From Ectocarpus siliculosus (taxonomy: Eukaryota > Sar > Phaeophyceae > Ectocarpales > Ectocarpaceae), in contig FN649749.1 in the NCBI GenBank assembly GCA_000310025.1, forward strand, positions 1,920,744-1,966,968: a stretch of 46,225 bases of DNA, given 5' to 3'. Of the stretch, positions 1 through 11,780 are shown piece after piece (within the stretch, counting starts at the first letter, position 1; each line of letters starts with the position of its first letter). The notes under the pieces are model-generated. The model ran no database searches. It was not told the origin of the DNA and saw only the letters and a list, made by a program, of their open reading frames with translations. A program made the translations under genes and the position numbers.

Positions 1-290
1 AGTCCCACACGATCGCCCTGCTTCGGGCTGATGTTTTATACCATGCGGCCAATCTTTGCCCTTCGTCTATTCTAATCATTCTGCCACAATGTATACAGGC
101 CAGCTCCATGGCCAGGGCTGGCGTCGCTTTGGCCGCCGCTTCGAATTGTGGTTGGGGGATACACGTGGAAAGAGGCTACGCGAAATCTTTGAGGCCGCGT
201 CTGCGGGAAGCGTCTGGGCAAGGTGCGAGATTGAAGACCGTTTCCCAGTTCAAGGAAGGCTGGATCACGCTTGTTGCAGGAGTACACTAG
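1..290 (-). repeat. Diverged dispersed repeat, copy A (cut by window edge)
   Basis: The reverse complement of this stretch aligns along its length with 22140-22446, with many substitutions and small indels. Shared blocks include GCCATGGAG, AGCGGCGGC and TCATTCTG. The match is already present at base 1, so the repeat continues out of the window. On the minus strand one frame keeps a similar peptide in both copies (SGGQSDASPGHG here, SGGESDGTPGHG in the other) with a stop at nearly the same place, so the repeat may derive from coding DNA. I do not recognise the family. Confidence 0.55.
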
Positions 291-2903
291 TCTCGTTTTT
301 TTGGGGTTGCAGAATTAGGCGATGCATTTACTGGCACTTTCTGCACGGGGGTTTGAAGGGCGGAAGCAAGGACGACCCCTGCTCCGCGTGCGAGGTTGAA
401 GTAGGGGCGCATCGTAAAAATAGTTGTTGAAGCGGTGGTGTGGCAGAAGGGTTAGTGATTGACTTTGGTAGCGCCCTCGTGCTTTTTATCGTCGGAACGG
501 GTTCTGTCGTAAGCGGCGCAATTCTGTTGAACGTCGACAGGGAGCGATGAAGACAAATTAAAGGCACGTGGTTCGTGTTAGGGTGAGGGCTAGTTTTGAT
601 GACGTAACTGGAGGTCGTATCAGAAAGTAGGTATCTTAAAAATTGGCGGTGTTTTTTTGCGAACAGCATCCGTAGGTCCACACTTCGTGCACGTTTAGGC
701 GCGTGCTCGTTTTCCACTCCTCCCGTACTTAGTTGTACGCCCCCCCCCCCAATCTTCTTCCGTGGGAACATTTCCTCCCCAAGTACGAAGAAGGGCCATA
801 TTTTTGTTCTTGGTTTGAGGTGATCGATGGGAATCGATGGTTCAAACGTTGGGGTTTAAGATTGGGAAAAAAACATGCATCATTAAGCGATGCGTTGACG
901 AATGGTGGCCGCAAAAAGATGCTGAACGATGAAATCCCTAAATAGCGTTCGCCGTGGAGAAGCCGGACGCCGCCCGTCCATATGCGTGGTGCTTTTTCCG
1001 CTTCGATCCTTTTTCAACGCGGCACCTTGATGTTGCCCAAGAAGCATATGTGTCTGCCGTCTACCATTCATTGTATTCACGGTCTACCTTCCACCACGGT
1101 GAGGGAAAGGCTGCCCCCCCTAGACTATAGTCTTTGAGATATACTCAAGCAAATAAATCAAACCCCTCCTTAGCAGGTGAAGATGCACTTCCTACGCGTT
1201 CGACTCAGCTCGCACACCGGATCCGGCATGTATTACCTGGTGTGTGAAGAAGTAGGGGCAGCACAACCAACCCCATTACCCAAAGTGAGACTATTAACAA
1301 GACGGACATGTTTCGCCCATGGCTGGTGTCAGGCTTGACGTGGATGTACAACATAAAACCCTGGCTGATTCCATGTCTGGACAACCTTCTGCATGTGGTC
1401 CTCCTGCTGTTGCTGGTGTTTGCCCGGTTGCGGCGACGCAGGGACCTCAGGCCTGGCGTTCGAATGCGTGGCTTACTTATGGGGAGGAGATCCTTACCGC
1501 ACACTATATCAAGCAAGTAAGTGGAGGAGAAGCAGTTGTAACCGAAGAGGTGCGACGTGCTGATAGTGCTCAAACGACAGTGCTCGGCTAGACGAGGGTT
1601 GGGCTGACTGTCTTATTTGGTTGACGTCTTCGCCGCAGTCGAGCGGTACGGATGCTGCAAGTGTTTCGCCGGTATTTTATAGCCTTGGCTAGACGTTTAG
1701 TTAGCCGTTGTGCATGGCAAGTTACGCTTAGGGCCCATGTTGCAGAGAGGCCCCCCCCTGACCTAACTGAAGTCACTATTGGACACCCAGTTTCCGTTCT
1801 CGTTGTTCTACCGAGTGTTTGGGGTTACTTACTCGCCCAACACACGGACCCGACCTGCGGCGAGTTACTGAAAAGATGCTCATGCTGATGCCGATGTCGT
1901 TCCCGTCAGGTGAAACAATCCTTTTGCGTGGACGCCAGGAATCTCGCTTGGATCAGAGGAATCGGTTCAGAAGACGGTGAGCCCTCTTCTACATTCCCTG
2001 TACCGCTTTGCCGTGTTGATGGGTTACTCTTAAAAATTCACGTCATTTAGTTATCCGAGCGAAGCGATATTTCCAATATTGCCAGAGGAGACAGTGCAAG
2101 GTATGCTCCTTCCAGAAGAAAGAGTTTGTACAGTCCGTTCGCCTGATCTAGCTTGTAGATAACTGACTTGATTTTACCCCGCAGGGGTCAGCAGATGCAC
2201 CTTTTGTTTTTCCTTAGGACACAGCGGATTGCAGCAGATAACACACGCCCGTTGTCAGCACACGCACAGCAGACTGCCTACGCATCACACGCGACACACA
2301 CGCACAGCGGGCGACAGCATCTGTTTTCGATGCCGCTGGATTCTCTGTGATGTCATGAGGCTATGTATTGCTGTCGCGCATGTATTTTTTCGACCGCCGA
2401 GCTCAACTGCCAGGTATGTGAGCACAGCAGCACATTAGTTCTCGAAACCTAGGACGACGATCGCCATCGCACCGCTTCGAGCTTGTGCTCCATTGTGGTG
2501 TCATACAGCGTGGCAGGTTTGTTACGCATGGGTGCTGCGTGCGGGAAGACCTCAGTGGCGGCGTGTAATCCGACATTTTATATTTTGGCCCGGGCACGAG
2601 GGCCGCATCGGTCGCATCGGCAGGCGAAAAAAACAAACCGTATTTCACATCGCCACGATGCTCTCGCCACACACAGCACCCATGCCTCACACAACTGTCA
2701 CGCTATACAATACCACAAAGGAGCACACGCTCCAAGTGGTGCGATGGTGACGCTTGGTGCGCCAGGCGACGAGTCCTGCCTGACTGGTGTCCTGCTGTTT
2801 CGCTGCCAGTTGGAAAAACAGCGAACAGAATAGGATGGAACAGTGGGTTCAGCACTATTAAAGTATGCGGGGGGAATGTACGACGACGAAAGCGCGATGT
2901 GGA

Positions 2904-2930
2904 CGGGGGTGGGGGTGGGGGTGGGGAGGG
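2904..2930 (+). repeat. G-tract run (potential quadruplex)
   Basis: Four consecutive tracts of four or five G separated by single T bases (GGGGGT repeated), followed by another GGG. This satisfies the usual four-tract quadruplex pattern on the plus strand. No gene lies close enough to suggest a regulatory role. Confidence 0.5.
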
Positions 2931-3844
2931 TAACCTGCATGTCAAAGTGAACGTAACCACAGCTCTCACACCAGCACAGCAGGAAGGTGGAGTAGTATCA
3001 AGTGTGTGGTGTTTGCACCCTGTTTCCGCCCGTTGACTCACATATGTGACGACAGTTACATCTATCAGCTGCCGCTCGCTCGTTGTTGCGAGATATACAG
3101 CTAGGATATATTTTGTGTCAGAGCTTAGCGCTCGACTTGGAACGGGCGTGTCATGTAACAACAACGCCAAAAAGCTGTGTTACTATCTTCGTTTGTATTT
3201 GGACAGGATGCTCTTTGTGATTGCCGTCGTCACGTGCGTTCAACCACCTCGGTACCGACCGCACTATGTAGATGACTGGCCCGCGAATGCTCAGCTGCGT
3301 GTTATGACGGCGGGGGATATGTTTAATTTTGCGCCTTAGGAGCTGAAGACCATTCACCGAAGCCCGACGAGGAAGTGTGGCCAGTGTCTGACTACCTTGG
3401 CTCTCGAGGACCAGGCACCCCCAGACGTTACTATTTTTTAGCCCCTGGGAGCGTTTGGATGAGAGAGCTCATTGCCGGCATATTATTTGTAATTTCTAGG
3501 CCTAACTAGACGTGTTGCGAAAGGGAAGATAGTATTTTTCAAGGGTTAGGGCGTACTGCAGTTTCCCAATGCATGTGGCAATGAAACGTACCGCAGAGTG
3601 CTCGCCTGGTGCTACTGCTACCGCTGCCAGTACGGCTTATGCGTCATGCTCAAGGTCACACGAGCCCCCAGCATGAGTGAACAGCAGTTAATGTGGTTCG
3701 CGTCTTCGTGTTCGTCGTTCGCAGGCCAAAGCTGGCTGCCGTATATCAGGCCACCGTCCCGGAGGGTGGGAGCATGTCGGCCGCAGCGTCGGGCAAACAC
3801 ATGCGGGGAAATAATCACCTACGTCGGATATGAGGGCGAGGTCG

Positions 3845-3876
3845 TGGGGGGTGGGTGGTGGGGGGGGAGGGGGTTG
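3845..3876 (+). repeat. G-rich run (potential quadruplex)
   Basis: G tracts of three to eight bases separated by one or two T or A bases, again fitting a four-tract quadruplex pattern on the plus strand. It may equally be a simple-sequence expansion. Confidence 0.45.
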
Positions 3877-6795
3877 CATCGAAGTTAAAACAATACCTGT
3901 AATGTTGTTTTTGTATAGGGTCGATGCACAGAGGGTAATCCGCTCGCAGTTCAGCGGCAAGGACAGAACTCCACATGCACAGAAAGCAAGGGGCCTGGCG
4001 ACGCGCACTGGTTTGTCGTTATTCTGTACCATCTGGTAGCGTTGGGCGCACACATGATCTGCCTGTGTGCAACAATGCCATGCTGCCTTTGAATTACATG
4101 GGGTTAGTCGGGGCATGCACGCAGCCCGAGTAGACGTCCTCGCCGGCAGCAACTCAAGCGGTCATTTCCTATAGGGGAACCGCAGACTCGCCCAGAGGAA
4201 AAAAAGTTCAAATTCATAGTTGGCAGGAGAAACGGTGGTGCTTTTCTTGTAGCCGGCAACTCGTAGGGTTCGCGATATCCCACTGTAATGAGCGGTTTCG
4301 CCGGCGAAGTGGTGTTTCGGCCGTGGTCGCCGTGCGTGTCGTGTACATCGATCATGGGAAAGGTGAAAGGTATGATACGCCTATAGAGTTGCCTGCATTT
4401 AATGGGTGTTATTCCCAACCCGTAGCCATTGGTCAACGTGTATTTGCAGGTAGAACACTTTGATTCGAGGATGGCTCGATAATTGCACATGTCCCGCAGA
4501 GATGCGTCGAAAATGCTAATACCCCGTTTGGTTGGTGCCCTGTGGGGGCGGCTGCCAAAGGGATACATACACTTTTTGTCTGCGCCTTTGAGGGCGTTGT
4601 AATTTGGGCGTTATTTTATAATGCTCCTTGGTTGGTCCTTCGCAGTTTTGTCGCCATCAATTACCCCAGGCTTCATCCCCTGCACACGTTTGGACGTTTC
4701 CGATGCTCTCCAGGGCTTTGTACATTGTGGCATCCGTGCATTTGGAGATTGTGTCTTTCTGTGTACATTAGGTGGGGGAGGGGGACAAGCAAGGGACGGC
4801 GTTTTTGCTATCTTCTTCCCAGTTATGTAGTACTGTAGGGTTGAGGTGGTGTCGCGCGGTTCGCGTGGTCGGGGTGCTACGCTAGGGTGATCATACGTTC
4901 GCTCTCTGATAAAGGGCGGGTATAGTCAAGGGTGGGATTTTTCCACGGGGTGGGGGTCGTGTCATCAGAACACCCATGGAGTTGTCCTTAAAAGCGTCGT
5001 TGACTACCCGAATGGACTCAACGTTCCGAACCTCGAGATTCGTTTGCGTAGGGTGTGCGACGATGACGATCGCATTAATAACAATAACACACACAACAAT
5101 GGTCGAGCCTGGTGAGAGTGTACCATATCACGGCCCCCCCTTTGGGACGATGTTCGGCCATTCCCATGGGAACCGCCCCGCCTATACAGAGCCAATGTAC
5201 GCCGGAGTAGTCGTACGTGTTGGCAAGTCAGTAGTTTTCCTCATGCTCGATACGCCTTATTACGTAGGTTACCACCCCAGCAAAGTCGAGTACGTCCACC
5301 AACCCCCCCCCCCCACCCTAGGTTGAGGGAGATAGGTGCTGATGTACGGGTGTGCCTTTCGACGGTTACCCTGTAAAGGTGACGTAAACATAACGGCGGC
5401 GTCTATTTCTCGGCGGAACGCCCGATTGTGTAGCTCGCCTATCACTAACCATTATATGATCGGTTACGTGGATCCGCTTGTCGCGAATCACCTTTACCAT
5501 ATTTGTCAAATATTTGGGTCGGTCTTGGATAACTCTGTCGTCGTGCCGTCACCTTTGCCGATATGTTGCCTACACATGGCGGCCGATAAAAAAAAGAACT
5601 ACACCGATCGAGGACTAGTACGTTGACTTTTCGCCTGTTCCCATCTCGAAGGCCACGTCTTTCGCGTTATGAAGCGAGGTTTACTACCCCGCTTTCCTCA
5701 GAACACGCCGGAGGAACGTGCGAAACCTTTCATAGCACGCCAGAAGACCGTAATTTCGTCGTGGCGTGTGTGCCGCCCATAGTATATGTAAGTGGCCATA
5801 TACCCCTGGTACGCGTTCCTTGCGAAGAAAGGTTTCGGAAGAAAAACGAGCGCAAAAAAGGAAGGCTTTGGTTTCCCGACCGAAGCATCCAAAGCTAACA
5901 GACCATGGGCAACACTAATAATAACTAACACCCATTGCATTGCTCGAACGCAACCGTCTTACTGCGGGGAGACCTTAAAAAAATGAGCCAGTAGACTAAA
6001 TGCACACACCCGCGAAAGGTCACGGCGATGAAAAATAAAACACACCTCAAATTCTTCAGGTATTATTGTAGCACGCAAAACCAGCACCACCGAAGGTCAT
6101 TACGTTTAGATGCAACGATGGGACCGCGATTACATCGATTGGCCATGCCCTGTTGCGTCTTCTCCGGGGGACAAGACACCTATATCCCGAATGGCGGGGC
6201 CTTCGTATAGTACAGAATGGATAGCTCAAACGCAAAGGACCCCTCTTACCCCTAACCCTAAGACAGATGTTCATCAGGGGAAAACTAGTGTTCACACGCG
6301 CAGCCCTCCCCAGCCCTCTTGTAGTAGCTAGAACGAACATGACAAGCAAGAAATTCGTGCCTCTCCGCGACCCACTGGCTCTATGCTGGGTTGAATGCTG
6401 ACGTGACCAGCTACTTCATCAGTATCGTCAGGCGCCACGATATAGTTCGGGTAATTATTAGATACGCACAAGGGCAAGATATACAAAGTCTCGACAGGTC
6501 GAGATGTTCTCTTGTGACTCGCGTGTCAAAGTGGAACGAGGGCTACGAAAGCCACAGATTATTCTAGACAAAAATTCCTCACACAGTCACCTTATCTTTG
6601 AACTATTACGTCCGCTACGCGCACTCAAAATGTGACCGTCACACATATTCCTCCCCTCCCGTGACGACTGTCATCGCGAATACCTCCGCAGCACGGAATC
6701 CACCCCAACGAGGTCAGGTGAAGGACGCCAACCCAAAACCCAGCATCACAACCCTCCATCACATGGAGTTGGTACTATAGGCCCTTCAGCCCGGG

Positions 6796-7000
6796 CTATT
6801 CCATGCCATTGAGTCCGTCGCTCTGACGGCTGCCGTTGCAGATCGACGAGACGGATGCTAGCGCGCCAAACTCCGCCGTCCGGTCGGCATCCCTCTGATG
6901 TATTTGTACAGCCGAAGTCGTGCCCGCCCCCCCCTGTGTCAAAAGGCCGAGTTCCTCGGTGGTGAGCCCAATGAGTTTTATCTGTCGGCGCCATTGCCCC
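6796..7000 (-). pseudogene. Exon-like remnant, possible 3' terminal exon
   Basis: On the minus strand a pyrimidine-containing acceptor (CCAACCAGCAG) at 7001-7002 leads into a 67-codon frame. It begins GQWRRQIKLIGLTTEELG, ends DGLNGME and stops with TAG at 6796-6798. Codons end often in G or C and the peptide is not low-complexity, which sets it apart from surrounding frames. No family is recognised. A second exon-like block lies upstream on the same strand (7915-8220), but their phases do not join directly, so an intermediate exon would be missing or decayed. It could be chance. Confidence 0.3.
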
Positions 7001-7914
7001 CTGCTGGTTGGCAAACGAGTGATGGATTGCTGTAATTGTTAGGTCGTGTTCCTCCTGCTGCGAAAAGACAACGTGCAGGTCAACCTTTAATACGTACTAG
7101 GGTGAAGCATCGCCCCCCCCGATTGCTGTGGGTCGGCGGGGGCTTAAGGTGTTAGATGTCGAGTGGGTCTGGGAGCACGGCCGACGTGTGCTGCAGCGCA
7201 ATGGCTGAACTCCGTGAATCATATGCGTGTACAATACTTGGAGACCTCTCGACCATGTCGTTTCGGGTGGTGGTGGGGGTTGAAGACTGCAACAATGCCA
7301 AAAGAACTCCGTGTTCAACCCATTCGCCCCATGCAAGACGCGTCCGTCACCAAATCATCCTCCTGCATTGGTGGTGGCGAGAGCCGAAATGTCTACTTAT
7401 CTCGTGTGAGCTTACTTACGAAAGTAAGCATAGCGACTTTATCCATTACTACTGTATTTCCGAGAAGAAAAAGGAGTGTGACCCGATGAAGGAGGAAAGG
7501 GAAGAGGAGAGTATAGTAGTATAGTGTACTCACCAACTCGAACGTGTAGTCTTTATGCGGGTTGTTTTTAGTTCGAATTGTAACAATACCGCGTGGTTGG
7601 GCCCCATAGGGATAAACCGAAATAAGAGTCATCTTGGGTGTTGTGCAGGAACTACTGTTTGTACACTATTCCGTGTAGTGAAACTAGGCGGGGTATCTCT
7701 GTGCAAGAACTACCGTTTTTCGGCCAAACACAAACGCGCCAAAAACACCATGTTCCTCGGCCAAAACAAAGGGGGACCTCACAGGAGTTCGGGACGAACT
7801 CTCTGTTCTGCGAATACATGGGCAACCGAAAAAAAGGAACAAAGCAATGAGCAAGTTTGTCGCATCGACAACTACTCCACCTGACGGCCTGCAGACTATG
7901 GCCCATACCGATAC

Positions 7915-8220
7915 GAGCATCTCGGTGAGGTTCGCCCAGGGAAAAAAGCGGCTGCCTAGCGCCAAACCAGCAAAATTCAGATCTCCGCCGTCGACTACCT
8001 CTGCGTTTATGTAGTCCTCGATGAGTTTGTGCAAATGTCCCAGCCAGGGTGGTACCTTCGCCGACCCGTCGCTCGCTGGATCACTGGCTCCACTGCCGGC
8101 TTCACCCGTGGTGTCGTCACCTCCGGCATTGCCCTCAAATCCTTCGTCGCACGTACCGCTGCCGCCTGGCGTCGCGAATATAAAATGGCGAGTGGAGCGA
8201 GTTGTGTTAGCAACAGACAA
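7915..8220 (-). pseudogene. Exon-like remnant with acidic Gly/Ser-rich peptide
   Basis: A minus-strand frame of about 100 codons reads through a Gly/Asp/Ser-rich segment (GNAGGDDTTGEAGSGAS). A more ordered part follows (PPWLGHLHKLIEDYINAEVV), and a GTATCG donor-like site comes after ATGCTC at 7915. An internal CAG acceptor (GCGGCAG) could make the true exon shorter. The composition looks coding compared with its neighbours, but I recognise no domain. It may belong to the same dead minus-strand gene as 6796-7000. Confidence 0.28.
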
Positions 8221-9251
8221 TCACGAGTCGACTTGGCCAGGATGTGCCACGGAAAAGGGAAAGAGGACCAACCACGAGATCGACAGAACTCACCAGCAGT
8301 ATGCGATCGATACAGCAAATGAATATTCTTCGAAATCTGTGGGTGATGTTGTTCATCGCGCTCTCTCGTCCCCACAGGCCGACAGTGTTGCATACACTCA
8401 GCGGTACCGGCATCTCGTGTAGGATGTTGACGGGGGAGGTCGAGAGCACACATCCGCCGTAGTGAACCGCATCGCGCGATTACTATTACAATTCAAGGGC
8501 TTAGGACGCGGAGACTTAGCCCCCCCCCCCCCCACCCCCAAATGAGAATGCTCATGCCCACCTATGCCTGTGAAAAGGCAAAAAAATGTGAGGGACATGG
8601 CAATTGTGTGCGCCCTTCCAACGCCAAACTCCACTATTAAAAACGACCCCACCAAAGGCTAAATGTCCCCCCCTCCCTGCATCGTGCGAGGCAATATCGT
8701 ACAACATCAGCATCGGCCTCAAGCCTATCGCCTCGGCTTCTTTGTTCTACGTAGGAGTACGTATGACTTTCGAGACATTGCGTGAACCGTTCGAATAAAA
8801 AGAGCAATGGTGCTCAAGAGGGTGAACGCGGCGTCATTGCTGCGAGGCAAGACGGCAAGACGGTGTTCCCCGGCAGTGGTAGGGTACTAAATTATACAAT
8901 CCAACGAACCGAGAGGGACGTGTGCGTGTGTTCGTCAAATCGCCAGACTTGTCCCAGCGTCAGTGATCAAGCCTTGTCGTGTTCGTATGCATACGTGAGG
9001 GAGGATAGTGCCGACTCCTGCTCTACCTGCCCCCCTCGACGGGTGTTTGTTGCCCACAAGAGATATTTTTTTTTTTGTTCTTCACTTCAAAAATCAGCGC
9101 TCAAGAGATTGCAGCCCAGAGAGATATTCGAACAACTGTTGCCAGAGATTTGAGAGGTTCACCACCACACCACCCAAGGACGACCGAGTGGGTCGTGCGC
9201 ACGCGAGGCAATACATAAGCCCGCAACTATATCTGATTGTAGAGTGCTCAC
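8221..9251. other. No supportable gene
   Basis: This holds a 14-base poly-C run (8521-8534), short overlapping open frames and nothing with a recognisable motif. Confidence 0.5.
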
Positions 9252-9440
9252 CATCAGTGCTGTCCCTCCTAACGCTGTCCCCTCCACCTCGCTGACGTGC
9301 GATGCGGCGGAACTAGGTGTAGTGGCGCCTGTCGGCGCTGAGGGCGCTCCACATATCGCGACGTGCGCCCCACCGTTCTTCAACGAGCTGAACGACGCGC
9401 CATAGGCACTACACTCATAACCGCAGCCAGGAAACTTGTT
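9252..9440 (-). pseudogene. C2HC zinc-finger-like exon remnant
   Basis: Read on the minus strand, the frame contains CGYECSAYGASFSSLKNGGA followed by HVAIC. The spacing is C-x2-Y-x12-H-x3-C, that of a C2HC/C2H2 finger whose second Cys is Tyr, one G-to-A transition away. The hydrophobic Phe of the finger is present. The frame continues through a Ser/Thr/Ala-rich tail to a GTGAGC donor after ATG at 9252. Such fingers occur in stramenopile transposon proteins and in regulatory proteins, and nothing around it decides between them. Confidence 0.35.
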
Positions 9441-10084
9441 GAGGCTCACCCTCCGCGGCCTCGTTTGTGCCATGGGCTGCTGTGGTTCAATGAGACAGAG
9501 CCGACGGACACGTGCGGAGGGTTGGGTTGTCGTGTGGGGGGGCGCATAGCTTGGTATTAAGGTACTGCTGACATAATGGGGTAATCTGTTGATCCTAACA
9601 GCGTGTCCCCCTAAACGGCGCCACACTCCAGCCTGTTCACCACGCATGGACGTGTGCGCACATGAACAGGAGGGGGCGCATGGATACAAAGGATAACGCA
9701 TGGTGCCGAGCATGCGTCAGCCGATGGCGAATGGTTACGAGGACCGAGACCGGTTCTTCAGCCGCATAGCCGAGAACCGAGACAACCATGTGAGCGAATC
9801 ACGATTTTTTTTGTGGCCTCCCGCGCTTCTGCACGCTGGCGATTTTTTACTGGTGGTGCATGAAAAAAAAAAAAAAAAGGAAAAGGAGGAAACCCCGGGT
9901 TTTGTAGGAAGAGTTCTGCGATCCGTCACGTGTTTGACTCGACCTTACTCGACCATCCCGCCCTCGATTAACTCGCGAGTTTTTGCACTAGACGCGCAAA
10001 GAAAGCCAGTACCCTGGATCGACTGCTGTGAGTCGTTTCGGCACCCTGATCCATAGTCCTGTTTGATTTTGACGAGCCACCTCT

Positions 10085-10224
10085 ATGACATACCACATGG
10101 CATGTATATCATACACACACACATACATGCATGTACGGTGTGGCTTTCTCTCTAATGACATACCACATGGCATGTATATCATACACACACACATACATGC
10201 ATGTACGGTGTGGCTTTCTCTCTA
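10085..10224. repeat. Perfect 70-bp tandem duplication
   Basis: Bases 10085-10154 and 10155-10224 are identical. Each unit contains CATGTATATC, a short CA run and the palindrome ATGCATGTAC nearby. There are exactly two copies and no third. The lack of any mismatch means it is recent, or an assembly duplication. Confidence 0.95.
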
Positions 10225-10621
10225 TCCAAGAGAACCGCGTGACCGCCAGTATTCGGATAGCATGCAGAGAGCCCGCAGCCCGCACTGCATGGGAGTAGTA
10301 GCCGTCGCGAGCAGAGCACAGGACAATAGCGGGCGCTGCCTCGACAGATCATGCACAGAGGATGAGAAAAGATCCAAGTCAAAAACTCTCCAACGGCCAC
10401 AACTAGTCTTGCTTCTAAAACTCAGCAGACCAACCCAGCGCTGCGTCGTGACTAAATAAGCAGCAGGGCAAGGAACCAACACCTGCTTGGGAAAGCGTGT
10501 GTATTTGTCTGAAAGGGTTCACTCGGCTGCCAGACTCTCTGTTAGCCGGGGGGCGCACCCTCTCTCTCTCTGTCATCAGCTGTCGCATCAGCTTCGAGGC
10601 TCTCTGGTGTGGGCGGCGTAC

Positions 10622-10624
<3 letters not shown>

Positions 10625-10657
<33 letters not shown>
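10625..10657. repeat. (CT)n microsatellite
   Basis: An uninterrupted CT dinucleotide run of about 33 bases, followed by a GCTCTCTC interruption. Confidence 0.95.
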
Positions 10658-10660
<3 letters not shown>

Positions 10661-10804
10661 CTCTCTGCTCTGGGTCGCTGTTGTTGCGGCAGCAGCAACC
10701 AGCTGCTAACACTCTTCATTGCTGGCGTGGTGACTGTTCTGTAGCGGCTGTGTCTGTGGCAGCTGTGAGGTCTCTTAACACGTCAAAAGAGTGTTCCAGT
10801 TGCT

Positions 10805-10864
10805 GTCGGTATTGGACATTTCCCCCCTCCCCCTCTATTTTCTATATATATGTCCAATACCGAC
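10805..10864. repeat. 15-bp perfect inverted repeat
   Basis: GTCGGTATTGGACAT at 10805-10819 is the exact reverse complement of 10850-10864, with a 30-base pyrimidine-rich and TATA-rich spacer. It could form a hairpin or be the ends of a tiny decayed element. No target duplication is evident. Confidence 0.8.
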
Positions 10865-11734
10865 GGACGTGCACCACCAGTAAAAAATCGCCTTTCCCTG
10901 CTGTCACAGGTCTCAGCCCCCATCTACAGCAGTACGCCTCCAATCAGCGTGTACTGCTGTTTGTTTCTGCACACATGAACAACCGACTTGTGCACCGTGT
11001 TCGATGTTGGGTTAGGGTTCGATGTTTGTTGGAGCGTGAGTGTCCCTAAGCATACCAGCTCTGGTCATGCACGCAACGCGGGGTGAGGGAAAAGGTAATA
11101 TCGCTGTTGGTCATTTTTTTTGCAGTCACGGATAGGCACGCACATGCACTTCGCCATCGCACTGCTGCAGCGTGTATCATTCTTTCCTAAGCCCAAAGGT
11201 AGCGGTGGGCAGCGCTGGGTGTCGTATGATCGGCTGCTGACCATTCCGCGCGGGAGGTTAAGGGCTACACAGCCTTCACGGTGGTAGACTTTGGTGTAGA
11301 TAGAGGGTCTACACCGAATTAGTCCCTATTAGTGTACGTTTCCCACCTCCTCCGTAAAACACGAAGAGTATGTACGAACCAAGGCCTATGTACAAGTCGT
11401 CCACGGAAAACAACATTTGACGAGTACGAACGCTGGACGCAGACATGCACACCCGGCTGGTGCTCAGGAAATTGGATTACAATAGAGTCATTTAAAACTC
11501 GAAAAAATGCATGAAACCAGTGGAAGAGCCCGAAAAGTGGATGAATCGAGTTTTATATCGGAGGCGACTTTTGGGCAAAAATGCATAAACGTGAGCAAAA
11601 ATATGTTTGGGGCTCCAGAGCTGGAAGTATATATACATATTTTTTCTTAATATGACACAACGAAACCATCTCTATCATAGAAAAGAGTCTGAGACAGGTT
11701 AGCATATATATTTGTGTTGCTCCGAGACGAACAG

Positions 11735-11780
11735 ACCTCTCTCTATATCTCCCTCTCTCCCTCTCCTCTCTCCTCTCTTT
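11735..11780. repeat. CT-rich low-complexity tract
   Basis: Imperfect CTCTCTCC repeats. They create the long arginine/glutamate-rich and serine/leucine-rich frames on the two strands, which I do not treat as genes. Confidence 0.8.

Larger units (their letters stand above)
291..6795. other. Gene-poor stretch, nothing firmly supported
   Basis: Open frames here are short, overlap on both strands and show no recognisable domain. One weak exon-like block on the plus strand is 1441-1516, bounded by a CAG acceptor and a GTAAGTGG donor and encoding a peptide ending AHYIKQ. It is too short to call. Scattered poly-C and poly-G runs, and CCCTAACCCTAA-like bits near 6250, are present. I see no RNA gene. 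Confidence 0.5.

Noticed and set aside
6245-6262. Telomere-like CCCTAACCCTAA
   Set aside because: Under two units, with no array around it; chance or a tiny relic.
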